Part shown: positions 8,579 to 16,472 of the stretch, one piece after another
How the letters are laid out: every line of letters begins with the position of its first letter
Numbering within the stretch: position 1 is the first letter of the stretch
Assembly: GCA_032358255.1 (NCBI GenBank)
Contig: JAULBX010000002.1
Span: forward strand, 620,001 to 684,000
DNA length: 64,000 nucleotides
Reading direction: 5' to 3'
DNA from: Heterotrichella gracilis
Taxonomy: Eukaryota; Sar; Xanthophyceae; Tribonematales; Xanthonemataceae
Translations under genes and position numbers: made by a program
Notes under the pieces: generated by a model
The model's input: the letters and a program-made list of their open reading frames with translations, nothing else
The model's database searches: none
Told to the model about the DNA's origin: nothing

Positions 8579-9288
8579 AATTTATATATTTTTGTTGGTA
8601 TTTGAAAGTGTAGTACTTTATTAATATGTATGGCTTTTTCGTTTACAGTTTTAATTTCATACTTTGTTACCCAAACATTTAGGGTTATTTTTTGTGAAAA
8701 AGGAAAATAATTAGCTGGCACTGCTTTAATTGTTACCTGACTTGTGGGGAAATTGATGAATTGTGGTTCTAAATAATAGCCAAAGTAATTAGTTAGGTAA
8801 ACGCTAATATTATCATAATTTTTGAAACTACTAAAATCAACTATAAAATCCTGCGAATTATCAATTGAATCTACCGACCACCAATTAGAATTTGTAAATG
8901 TTGGTATCGGGCTTGCATCCAGGTAATTCACAGTACCAATTTCAGGTGAACTTACTTGCCAATTACTAGGGCTAATAAGGGCCAACTTATTAGGAGGATT
9001 TATAGGGAAAGCTGAAAGATTTACCGAGTTACAGACAGCAGATGAAATACCCGCTTGTATAGAGTTTTCTTGTTTATCAAAATATTTATATAAATAAGCA
9101 GATACGCCGAGCGTTGTATCAAAATCACCCGAAGGCAATTTAACAAAGTCCATTTGAGTGTAAAGATTTACAATATATTTTGCAGGAACTGTTTCAATGA
9201 TATAATCGGTATTATCTTTCTTTTTACAGAAAGTAAAAACCACCAAAATTAACAGGAATAAAAAGTTAAGAGATTTAATGGCTTTCAT
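8575..9288 (-). CDS. Hypothetical lipoprotein
   Basis: A 237-residue exported protein starting MKAIKSLNFLFLLILVVFTFC, followed by KKKDN, which is probably a lipoprotein signal with a slightly unusual FTFC box. No recognised domain. It lies 12 bp after fabH in the same direction and overlaps the next lipoprotein gene by 4 bp. This suggests that plsX, fabH and the two lipoproteins can be read on one RNA. The lipoprotein pair may be a lineage-specific addition to the lipid gene cluster. Confidence 0.72.
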   Translation of the reverse strand: MKAIKSLNFLFLLILVVFTFCKKKDNTDYIIETVPAKYIVNLYTQMDFVKLPSGDFDTTLGVSAYLYKYFDKQENSIQAGISSAVCNSVNLSAFPINPPNKLALISPSNWQVSSPEIGTVNYLDASPIPTFTNSNWWSVDSIDNSQDFIVDFSSFKNYDNISVYLTNYFGYYLEPQFINFPTSQVTIKAVPANYFPFSQKITLNVWVTKYEIKTVNEKAIHINKVLHFQIPTKIYKL

Positions 9289-9300
9289 TTGGCTAAATAT

Positions 9301-10305
9301 TTACTTGCCAACTTTACTACCATCGTAAGCCCATTTTAAATAAACAGAGCCCCAGGTAAAGCCGCCGCCAAAAGCAGCTAAAATAATTACATCACCTTTT
9401 TTTAATTGTTTTTCGTAATCCCAAAGTAAAAGCGGTATAGTGCCAGCCGTTGTGTTTCCATAACGCTCAATATTCATCATTACTTTTTCAGGGCCAACCC
9501 CCATTCTATTAGCGGTAGCGTCTATAATACGTTTATTTGCCTGATGAGCAGCAAGCCAGGTAACATCTTTATCGGTTAAATTATTTTTTTGCATGATGTC
9601 TGCGCTAACCTCAGCCATATTATACACGGCTTGTTTAAAAACGGTTTGCCCTTCCTGGTAAACATAATGCATTTTATTATCAACAGTATCGTGACTGGCT
9701 GGTCTTAAAGATCCGCCCGCTTTCATATGTAAGGATGTTGCGCCGTTTCCATCGGCGTGTAATATAAAATCAACAATACCTACATCTTCCGTAGTTGGTT
9801 CAAGCAATACTGCTCCTGCCCCATCACCAAATATTACACAAGTAGTTCTATCGGTGTAATCAATAATGCGGCTCATCATATCTGCACCAACAACAACAAC
9901 TTTTTTATAACGTCCTGCTTCAATAAATTGTGCGCCGGTAGTAAGCGCATAAATAAATCCGGAGCAAGCTGCACCAAGATCAAAACTCCAGGCTTTTGTT
10001 GCACCAATTTTTGCTGCAATAATGTTTGCCGTTGCCGGAAAAACCATATCAGGCGTAACGGTTGCACAAATTAAAAGATCAATTTCTTCCGGTTTTATGC
10101 CGCGTTTTTTACAAAGTAATTTTACAGCTTCAACTCCCATATCGGAAGTAGCTTTATTAGGATCATTCTCTAAATGACGTTGTTTAATACCGGTGCGCGT
10201 AGTTATCCATTCATCAGTAGTGTCAATGATCTTTTCCATGTCGGCATTGGTTACAATGTTTTCCGGTAAAAAACCTGCTACTGCTGTTATGGATGCTCTG
10301 ATCAT
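9301..10305 (-). CDS. fabH: 3-oxoacyl-[acyl-carrier-protein] synthase III (FabH)
   Basis: A 334-residue KAS III that starts fatty-acid synthesis by condensing an acyl-CoA primer with malonyl-ACP. The catalytic triad is visible: Cys in DLGAACSGFIYAL, His in WLAAHQANKRI and Asn in ERYGNTTAGTIPL. It lies 1 bp after plsX, the conserved plsX-fabH order. In Bacteroidota this enzyme usually favours branched short-chain primers; that preference is inferred from the phylum, not the sequence. Confidence 0.95.
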   Translation of the reverse strand: MIRASITAVAGFLPENIVTNADMEKIIDTTDEWITTRTGIKQRHLENDPNKATSDMGVEAVKLLCKKRGIKPEEIDLLICATVTPDMVFPATANIIAAKIGATKAWSFDLGAACSGFIYALTTGAQFIEAGRYKKVVVVGADMMSRIIDYTDRTTCVIFGDGAGAVLLEPTTEDVGIVDFILHADGNGATSLHMKAGGSLRPASHDTVDNKMHYVYQEGQTVFKQAVYNMAEVSADIMQKNNLTDKDVTWLAAHQANKRIIDATANRMGVGPEKVMMNIERYGNTTAGTIPLLLWDYEKQLKKGDVIILAAFGGGFTWGSVYLKWAYDGSKVGK

Positions 10306-10306
10306 T

Positions 10307-11245
10307 TTATTGGAATGTTTGTTGTATTTTTTCGGTTAACTTAACATCTACAAGACCTTTAGCTAAAACCAAAGAATTTTTAAATGCTAATGGGCTTGAT
10401 TTGCCATGACAAATAATAACATTGGAGTTGATCCCTAAGATTGGCGTACCCCCGTATAATTCGTAATTAAACTTGTCAAAATATTCGTGTTCAACTTTTA
10501 ATTTTTTAGATACTGTGTAAAATGCTTCTGCCATTTTTAGTACAACGTTTCCAACAAATCCTTCGCAAACAACAACGTCTGCTGCATCTTTAAAAATATC
10601 GCCGCCTTCTACGTTTCCAACAAAATTAAAATCTTTTGAATCTTTCATCAATGAGTAAGTAGCCTGTGCTACTAAATTTCCTTTTTCAGGTTCTTCGCCT
10701 ATGTTTAACAATCCTACTTTTGGATTGTTTATTTTATAGATCTCTTTTGCAAGAATAGAACCAAGTATGCCGAATTGATAGAGCACATCCGGTTTACAAT
10801 CTGCATTGGTACCAACATCTAAGATCAAACCAAAACCACCATTCTCTTTTGGCATTATAGAAGTAATACAAGGCCTTATAACACCCGGTACAGCTTTTAC
10901 TGTAAACATAGAGCCAACAAGCATTGCGCCTGTGTTGCCTGCGCTAATAAACGCATCTAATTGCGCTTCTTTTAATGCTTTAAAGCCAAGGTTAATACTA
11001 CTGTTTGGCTTTTGAGAAAATGCTTTGGTTGGGTGTTCGCCCATTTCAATAACTTCGGTAGTATGCAAATAATCAAAGCCATTTGGATCTACTCCTTTTT
11101 TATTGAAATATGCTTTTGCCACTTCACTATCGCCAATTAAAACAATTCGTGCCTGAGCAGGAAGTTCTTTAGCTGCTAAAATAGCTCCTTCTAAACAGTT
11201 GTCCGGAGCAAAATCACCACCTAAAATATCAAAGCCAATTTTCAT
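10307..11245 (-). CDS. plsX: Phosphate acyltransferase PlsX
   Basis: A 312-residue protein that converts acyl-ACP to acyl-phosphate for phospholipid synthesis. The start KIGFDILGGDFAPDN and later segments FISAGNTGAMLVGS, ILDVGTNADCKPDVLYQFG and VVCEGFVGNVVLKMAEA are typical of PlsX. It is followed directly by fabH. In many bacteria rpmF and yceD sit just upstream; here a histidine kinase gene lies between plsX and rpmF, with a 93 bp gap before plsX. Confidence 0.95.
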   Translation of the reverse strand: MKIGFDILGGDFAPDNCLEGAILAAKELPAQARIVLIGDSEVAKAYFNKKGVDPNGFDYLHTTEVIEMGEHPTKAFSQKPNSSINLGFKALKEAQLDAFISAGNTGAMLVGSMFTVKAVPGVIRPCITSIMPKENGGFGLILDVGTNADCKPDVLYQFGILGSILAKEIYKINNPKVGLLNIGEEPEKGNLVAQATYSLMKDSKDFNFVGNVEGGDIFKDAADVVVCEGFVGNVVLKMAEAFYTVSKKLKVEHEYFDKFNYELYGGTPILGINSNVIICHGKSSPLAFKNSLVLAKGLVDVKLTEKIQQTFQ

Positions 11246-11338
11246 ATATATCTGTCGTAAAAACGAATTTTTAACAAACTACAATAATACAATTTTATAC
11301 GCTTAAATTCACTTTAAACCGGCCGATTTATTAATAAT

Positions 11339-12592
11339 TTAATTGTTGGGAAAATTGATCTCAATTTTAGCGCCATTGTGGTTAGAAAACAAAACTCTAC
11401 CCTCTATCTGCTGAGTTAGCGATTTAATCAAAACAATGCCTAAAGAACTGGTTTCCAAATCAGTATTAAGATCTTTGTCGAATCCTTTACCCGAATCTTT
11501 TACAATTAAAGAAACAAAATTGTTCGCTTTTTTAATACTTATATAAAATTTATTGTTGGCGGCAGGTTCATCTTTAAAGCCATACTTGATGCTGTTTGTC
11601 ACTATTTCGTTTAAGATAAGGCCTAAGGGGATAGAAATGCTTATGGAAAGGTTTATAGCATCATAATCTTCTTCAATCATAACATCATCTGCTAGATTAT
11701 ACGAATTAAAAAGTTCTGAGATAAGTTCAGATGAATATTTACCAAAATCGATCTTTTTAAATTCGGGATTTTTAAAGAGCATTTTGTGCACCAGAGCCAT
11801 ACTCATAATTCGGTCTTTGGTTTCGCTTATTACCTGCTTTGCTTCTTCGTTATTTATAGCATCTTCTTGTAAATTTAGCAGGCCCGAAATAATAGCCAGG
11901 TTGTTCTTCACACGATGATGTAATTCGGCCAGTAGAATTTCTTTTTCTTTAAGTGAGAGATTCACTTCTTCTTTGGTCTTTTTTAGATCATCAAATTGCA
12001 ATAAGATCTCTTTATTTTGATTAAAAATAGTTTTGTTCAATAAATACGTTATCATAGCGGTTAATCCAACAGACATGATCATGTTGTAGATCCACATTAT
12101 CCTTATAGCTTCAGGAGAAAGTGTTTTAGTTCGAAACGCCGGTAGATCAACAAAAATATTTAAAAGAAAGAAGGTAGCACAGGTAAAAAGGTGCAATAAA
12201 AAGTGTTTATCAATAACCGAAGGATTATTTAATAGAACAATACTTACAATTATAGGAAAATAAAATAAATGAGAACCCACTTCATCCGGATAATATTTGC
12301 AAACAAAGAACAGGGCAATATTTACATTTATTGTAAAGATTGAAAATGCCAGACTTGTTTTATTTTTATAACTTAAAAAAATAGAAAGGACAGTTATAAA
12401 AATAAATGTGAGTTCTATTGTAAGTGGAAATTCGTCCCGGATAAAGAACCAATTGGTTAGCCCAATAAGCAAAAAGGCCAGTACAACTAAGTTTAAAAAG
12501 TTTACGCTTTTGATGCGTCTTTTATCATGAAAAGATTGATCCTCGTGTATGCCAAAATTTATAGTTCGAAAAAAAAGTGCTTTTAAGTTCAT
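11339..12592 (-). CDS. Membrane-bound sensor histidine kinase (HisKA_2 type)
   Basis: The ATG at 12592 (MNLKALFFRTINFG) gives 417 residues. Several hydrophobic segments in roughly the first 195 residues suggest about six membrane helices without a large periplasmic sensor. The kinase core has the HisKA_2 phosphoacceptor box LAELHHRVKNNLAIISGLLNLQ shortened here to its key residues HHRVKNN. The ATPase domain follows, with N-box LNEIVTNSIKYGF and G-box DSGKGFD. No response regulator gene is adjacent. It sits between rpmF and plsX, after the rpmF terminator and with its own putative -7 box at 12623-12630. Confidence 0.9.
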   Translation of the reverse strand: MNLKALFFRTINFGIHEDQSFHDKRRIKSVNFLNLVVLAFLLIGLTNWFFIRDEFPLTIELTFIFITVLSIFLSYKNKTSLAFSIFTINVNIALFFVCKYYPDEVGSHLFYFPIIVSIVLLNNPSVIDKHFLLHLFTCATFFLLNIFVDLPAFRTKTLSPEAIRIMWIYNMIMSVGLTAMITYLLNKTIFNQNKEILLQFDDLKKTKEEVNLSLKEKEILLAELHHRVKNNLAIISGLLNLQEDAINNEEAKQVISETKDRIMSMALVHKMLFKNPEFKKIDFGKYSSELISELFNSYNLADDVMIEEDYDAINLSISISIPLGLILNEIVTNSIKYGFKDEPAANNKFYISIKKANNFVSLIVKDSGKGFDKDLNTDLETSSLGIVLIKSLTQQIEGRVLFSNHNGAKIEINFPNN

Positions 12593-12622
12593 ACAAGGAC
12601 CCGATAAATTTTTCAATTTTGG

Positions 12623-12630
12623 CAAAAATA
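12623..12630 (-). promoter_or_regulatory. -7 box (TATTTTTG) for the histidine kinase gene
   Basis: On the minus strand an exact TAnnTTTG match sits just downstream of the rpmF terminator and about 30 bases before the kinase ATG. This supports transcription of the kinase separately from rpmF. Confidence 0.45.
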
Positions 12631-12631
12631 T

Positions 12632-12660
12632 AAAAAGCAGGTAATATTACCTGCTTTTTA
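12632..12660 (-). terminator. Rho-independent terminator after rpmF
   Basis: A perfect inverted repeat AAAAAGCAGGTAAT/ATTACCTGCTTTTT with a T tract on the minus strand, starting 25 bp after the rpmF stop. Confidence 0.8.
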
Positions 12661-12684
12661 ATAAAATACCTGAAATAATTTTTA

Positions 12685-12867
12685 TTATGCTTTTTCCATA
12701 ACCACTTTACCTTTATAGTAAAGTTTTCCTTCAAACCAGTGTGCACGGTGCATTAAATGCGCTTCGCCTGTGGTTGAATCTTTTGAAATTGTCATAGCAG
12801 TTGCTTTGTATGTTGCACGACGTGAGTCTCTACGTGAACGGGATAGTTTTCGTTTTGGATTTGGCAT
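12685..12867 (-). CDS. rpmF: 50S ribosomal protein L32
   Basis: A 60-residue basic protein starting [21 protein letters not shown], the conserved L32 N-terminus, with [17 protein letters not shown] near the end. The zinc-binding cysteines of some L32 proteins are absent, so this is a C-minus form. It lies 11 bp after the yceD gene, the widely conserved yceD-rpmF pair, and is followed by a strong terminator. Confidence 0.95.
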   Translation of the reverse strand: MPNPKRKLSRSRRDSRRATYKATAMTISKDSTTGEAHLMHRAHWFEGKLYYKGKVVMEKA

Positions 12868-12878
12868 GATTTCTTACT

Positions 12879-13415
12879 TTAATTTTTATTAATATTTTTT
12901 AATTTATTCAATTGCTCCCATAAAGGGTTGTTTTTATTTTCTGCTTCCTCCGAATCAGAAGTTAAACTATCCAGTTTATCCCTAGTTTCGTAATCGCACT
13001 TAAACTCTTCTTCGTCAAGTTCGCATGGCACACGGCGCGCGGGAATAGCTAAAATAATGTATTCGTATAAATAGTGAGAGATGTCAAATTCTTCATCCCC
13101 TTCTTCAATAACTAAAATTTCGTCATTGCTTTCCTCAGGATTTCCATGTTTAATAACCAGATTCTCTTCTCCTTCAACAGGAAAGTCAAACCCTTTTAAA
13201 CACCTGTCGCAATCTACATTAACAGTACCTTCAAAAGTAAAATGCATTTGTAACAAATGATTTTGTTTTGTGAGTGTAGCCGTAACATCAATATTGCCAC
13301 TTTGCACCTCGCTATTTTCAATCTTACTAAAGAACTTATCGTTTACCTCGAATTCAAATTCATGTAAACCAACGGGCAATCCTCCAAACTGTATTACGTA
13401 CTCACTCTTACCCAT
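12879..13415 (-). CDS. yceD: YceD/DUF177 family protein (23S rRNA accumulation factor)
   Basis: A 178-residue acidic protein. It has the family CDRCL motif (VNVDCDRCLKGFDFPV, about 72-87) and the later PARRVPC...FKCD segment. YceD proteins are needed for normal 23S rRNA accumulation or large-subunit assembly and are almost always encoded beside rpmF, as here. The ATG at 13415 is preceded by a 172 bp gap that contains the rpmH terminator. Confidence 0.9.
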   Translation of the reverse strand: MGKSEYVIQFGGLPVGLHEFEFEVNDKFFSKIENSEVQSGNIDVTATLTKQNHLLQMHFTFEGTVNVDCDRCLKGFDFPVEGEENLVIKHGNPEESNDEILVIEEGDEEFDISHYLYEYIILAIPARRVPCELDEEEFKCDYETRDKLDSLTSDSEEAENKNNPLWEQLNKLKNINKN

Positions 13416-13531
13416 ACCTCTCTTTTAAAAAGGACTGCAAATATAGGTTTTTTGTTTGATCTACAAAATATATTAACAAATAAAAGCCTTGTATTTGCCT
13501 GTTTTTAGGGCTTTAAAACACCCTTTTAAAC

Positions 13532-13559
13532 AAAAAAACCAGCCCTTTTAGAGATGGTT
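13532..13559 (-). terminator. Probable terminator after rpmH
   Basis: On the minus strand GAACCA is followed by a loop and TGGTTTTTTTG. The stem is short (5 bp) but runs into a seven-base T tract, about 28 bp past the rpmH stop. Confidence 0.45.
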
Positions 13560-13587
13560 CTTTTAATTATCTAAAGAAATAAATTAC

Positions 13588-13743
13588 TTATTTATGGGTC
13601 TTTTCGCTGCTAACAGTCAATTTTTTACGTCCGCGTGAACGTCTTGCTGCTATAACACGGCGACCATTTGCTGATGCCATGCGCTCTCTGAATCCATGTT
13701 TATTTTTTCTTTTACGTTGCGATGGTTGAAAGGTCCTTTTCAT
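13588..13743 (-). CDS. rpmH: 50S ribosomal protein L34
   Basis: A 51-residue gene. The translation starts [20 protein letters not shown] and continues [20 protein letters not shown], the near-invariant L34 sequence, followed by a short Lys-rich tail. In many bacteria rpmH sits beside rnpA and dnaA; here it stands upstream of yceD-rpmF, grouping two small ribosomal protein genes. The ABC exporter gene at 13906 diverges from it across a 162 bp gap. Confidence 0.96.
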   Translation of the reverse strand: MKRTFQPSQRKRKNKHGFRERMASANGRRVIAARRSRGRKKLTVSSEKTHK

Positions 13744-13889
13744 GATATTAAATATTTACTTGTTATTTACTTTTAAAAATGGATTGCAAATATAGCGGTA
13801 ATTTTTATTTCGGCAAACTTTATTTAAAATTTAACCCTATTTAAAGGTCTTTATTACAATTTAATGACAGGATAAGCGCTTTTATACCG

Positions 13890-13897
13890 TAATTTTA
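13890..13897 (+). promoter_or_regulatory. Possible -7 box (TAATTTTA) for the ABC exporter gene
   Basis: A TAnnTTTA sequence ends 8 bases before the ATG at 13906, implying a leader of only a few bases. Confidence 0.35.
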
Positions 13898-13905
13898 CGG
13901 TCTCT

Positions 13906-15741
13906 ATGGCAAAACAACGCAGAGGGGGTGGACCCACCAATAACGAGAACGATGAATTACCTAAGGCTAAGCTTAGTCTTGCCAATCTTAAAAAATCGTT
14001 GCGTTTATTTGGTTACTTAAAAAGGCAAAAATGGAAATTTTTAATGGGAATGGTCTTTTTGGTTGGTACGGCCTCTGTTGGCCTGTTATTTCCCGTAAAA
14101 GCCGGCGCCTTATTTGGCTTTTTTGATAGCAACCCGGCGCATTTAGCCGAAAATCAGGGCAAATTAATGGGCCTTGGCATTACTCTATTAATTATTTTAT
14201 TGATCCAGGGTGTGTTTTCTTTTGGCAGGGTGTATTTTTTTACACTTGTTACCGAAAATATTTTGCAGGGCTTACGTAACGATACATTTAAGCGTTTAAT
14301 TCAAATGCCCATGGGCTTTTTCTCTAAGAACCAGGTGGCAGAATTAAGCAGCAGAATGGCAACAGATATAAATGTTATTTCGGAAGCATTTACTGTAAAC
14401 ATTGCAGAGCTTATACGCCAAACAATTGTAGGTGTTGGTGGCTTGGTTTTAATGGTTGTACTTACCAAGTGGGAAATTGCGCAGTGGTTTGTTTTTATTA
14501 TTCCACCACTTACGGTTGTTTCTATTTTATTTGCAAAAAAAATAAGAAAATATTCAAAAGGTTTTCAGGATAAGATCGCTGAAGCTAGTGTAATAGTTGG
14601 CGAAGTACTTTCGGGGATCTCAAACGTAAAAACCTTTACCAACGAGGCTTACGAAATAAAACGCTACACCGAAAAAACACAGGATATTAAAATTTTTGGA
14701 TTTAAGTACGGAGTTTTTCGCGGAACATTTTTTGCTTTCGTCATTACATTTGTTTTTGGAACCGTGTTTTTCATTTTGTACATCATGGTGCAAATGGTGA
14801 TGAATGGCAAATTAACTTCAGAACAATTTGGACAATTTTTAATGCTCGCGCTTTTTGTCGCCGGTTCGTTAGGCGGTTTACCGGAACAGGTTGCATCTAT
14901 ACAACGCGCGTTGGGCGCTACCGACAGGGTTTTTGAATTAATTGACAGTGATATTGAGGATATTGAATTATTTAAAGATAACGTGCCCGCAAAACGATCA
15001 AACGGAGAAATTGAATTTAAAAACGTTTCATTCAATTATCCAACGCGCCCTGATTTTGATGTGCTTAAAAATATTTCCTTTAAAGCCAGTTCCGGCGAAA
15101 CTGTTGCCCTTGTGGGAAGTAGCGGTTCGGGTAAATCTACCATTGCAAGTTTGATCTTGCGTTTTTATGATCCACAAAATGGGACTATTGAGGTAGATGG
15201 CATTAACAGTAAAGATATTCAGCTAACCGAATTAAGAAAACAAATTGCAATAGTGCCGCAGGATGTAATTTTATTTGCAGGTACAATTAAAGATAATATT
15301 GCTTATGGTAAACCAAACGCAACAGATACTGAAATTGAAGAAGCAGCGCGCAAAGCAAACGCTTATGATTTTGTAAATTCATTTCCCGATAAATTTAAAA
15401 CACTGGTTGGCGAAAGAGGCATTCAACTTTCTGGCGGACAAAGACAACGTATTGCTATTGCACGTGCTGTATTAAAGAACCCAAGCATTTTAATTTTAGA
15501 TGAGGCTACCAGCAGTTTAGATAGCGAAAGCGAACATTTAGTGCAGGAAGCCTTAGATAAATTAATGGTAGGCCGCACCAGCATTGTTATTGCTCATCGC
15601 TTAGCAACCATAAGAAACGCCGATAAAATTGTTGTGCTCCAAAATGGTTTGGTTCAGGAAATTGGTTCACACCAGCAATTGATCTTAAACGAGAATGGTT
15701 TATATCACAAACTGAGCAAAATGCAGTTTGAATTAAGCTAA
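13906..15741 (+). CDS. ABC transporter, fused permease/ATPase (MsbA/LmrA-like exporter)
   Basis: A 611-residue half-transporter. The N-terminal part (about 35-340) holds six membrane helices; the C-terminal ATPase has Walker A GSSGSGKST (about 404-412), signature LSGGQRQR (about 508-515) and Walker B ILILDEATSSLD with the H-loop in IVIAHRL. The architecture fits lipid or multidrug exporters working as homodimers. The N-terminus is unusually rich in Lys and Arg. Its 3' end overlaps the convergent KdsC-like gene by 4 bp. The substrate is unknown; MsbA-like lipid A flipping is one possibility. Confidence 0.9.
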   Translation: MAKQRRGGGPTNNENDELPKAKLSLANLKKSLRLFGYLKRQKWKFLMGMVFLVGTASVGLLFPVKAGALFGFFDSNPAHLAENQGKLMGLGITLLIILLIQGVFSFGRVYFFTLVTENILQGLRNDTFKRLIQMPMGFFSKNQVAELSSRMATDINVISEAFTVNIAELIRQTIVGVGGLVLMVVLTKWEIAQWFVFIIPPLTVVSILFAKKIRKYSKGFQDKIAEASVIVGEVLSGISNVKTFTNEAYEIKRYTEKTQDIKIFGFKYGVFRGTFFAFVITFVFGTVFFILYIMVQMVMNGKLTSEQFGQFLMLALFVAGSLGGLPEQVASIQRALGATDRVFELIDSDIEDIELFKDNVPAKRSNGEIEFKNVSFNYPTRPDFDVLKNISFKASSGETVALVGSSGSGKSTIASLILRFYDPQNGTIEVDGINSKDIQLTELRKQIAIVPQDVILFAGTIKDNIAYGKPNATDTEIEEAARKANAYDFVNSFPDKFKTLVGERGIQLSGGQRQRIAIARAVLKNPSILILDEATSSLDSESEHLVQEALDKLMVGRTSIVIAHRLATIRNADKIVVLQNGLVQEIGSHQQLILNENGLYHKLSKMQFELS

Positions 15742-16442
15742 ATATCTGCAGCTTCTATTTTATTATCTACAACCGTAAAGAATTTTGTTTTAACCGCTTT
15801 CCTTTTTTCGATGTACGTTTTATAATCTGCCGTAGAATTTTTACGGTTATTAATTACTTCGGTAAAGTTCTCGTTCAAAGCAATCAATAACTCCGATGCT
15901 TCGCGTACCGCAAAACTACCGCCACTATTGGCCGACAGGTAATCTACTAAATTGTTCTTTATACAGTGATCGACAAATAAAGGGTTTGCTTTTTGGTTCA
16001 CTAAAATTCTTACCCCACAAACCTCAGCCATAGAAAGATCTAAAACATCGTCAAAAAAATAAGCGACTTCGTTGGGCTTAATATTTTCTTTTTCGCAAAT
16101 AAAATCAAGCGCATTTATTTTTGTTGCTACTTTAAAGAAAGAATAATTAAAACACTCGCGCTTGCAAAAATAAAAAGCGGTCTCGTTGTTCTCGCCACTG
16201 ATAACGGCCGTTAAGGGCAATTGGCCGTTCTTCATAAAGTGAGAATAGCGTAGCAAATTTGTTCCCATGCTATCTACTTCACTAAAATTACTGCCACCGG
16301 TGTTGTTTTTTTGCCCGTTATTAAAAACACCATCCCAGTCAAAAATAAATGCTTTAACGTTGGGCAATTTTTTTTTGAGTTCTGCCATTGGTGTAATAAA
16401 TCTTCCACCAATATTTAAATATGCGTTTTCAATTTCTTTCAT
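15738..16442 (-). CDS. KdsC-like HAD-superfamily phosphatase
   Basis: A 234-residue HAD phosphatase with the catalytic DxD in FIFDWDGVFNNG (about 33-44), a motif II Ser in AVISGENN and an acidic motif in FFDDVLDLSM. The C-terminal SGGSFAVREASELLI matches the GGxGAVRE-like signature of KdsC and Kdn-9-phosphate phosphatases, which dephosphorylate ulosonic acid phosphates. It has about 20 extra N-terminal residues. It lies 30 bp after the transaldolase-CBS gene, with a hairpin between. A role in sugar-acid synthesis is inferred. Confidence 0.8.
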   Translation of the reverse strand: MKEIENAYLNIGGRFITPMAELKKKLPNVKAFIFDWDGVFNNGQKNNTGGSNFSEVDSMGTNLLRYSHFMKNGQLPLTAVISGENNETAFYFCKRECFNYSFFKVATKINALDFICEKENIKPNEVAYFFDDVLDLSMAEVCGVRILVNQKANPLFVDHCIKNNLVDYLSANSGGSFAVREASELLIALNENFTEVINNRKNSTADYKTYIEKRKAVKTKFFTVVDNKIEAADI

Positions 16443-16443
16443 A

Positions 16444-16467
16444 AAAAAAGCCCCGGTTACAGGGCTT
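16444..16467 (-). terminator. Hairpin with T tract between the transaldolase-CBS and KdsC-like genes
   Basis: On the minus strand AAAGCCC and GGGCTTT flank a short loop and are followed by a T-rich run. It lies 6 bp after the upstream stop and just before the downstream ATG, so it probably attenuates rather than fully separates the genes. Confidence 0.6.
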
Positions 16468-16472
16468 TACTT

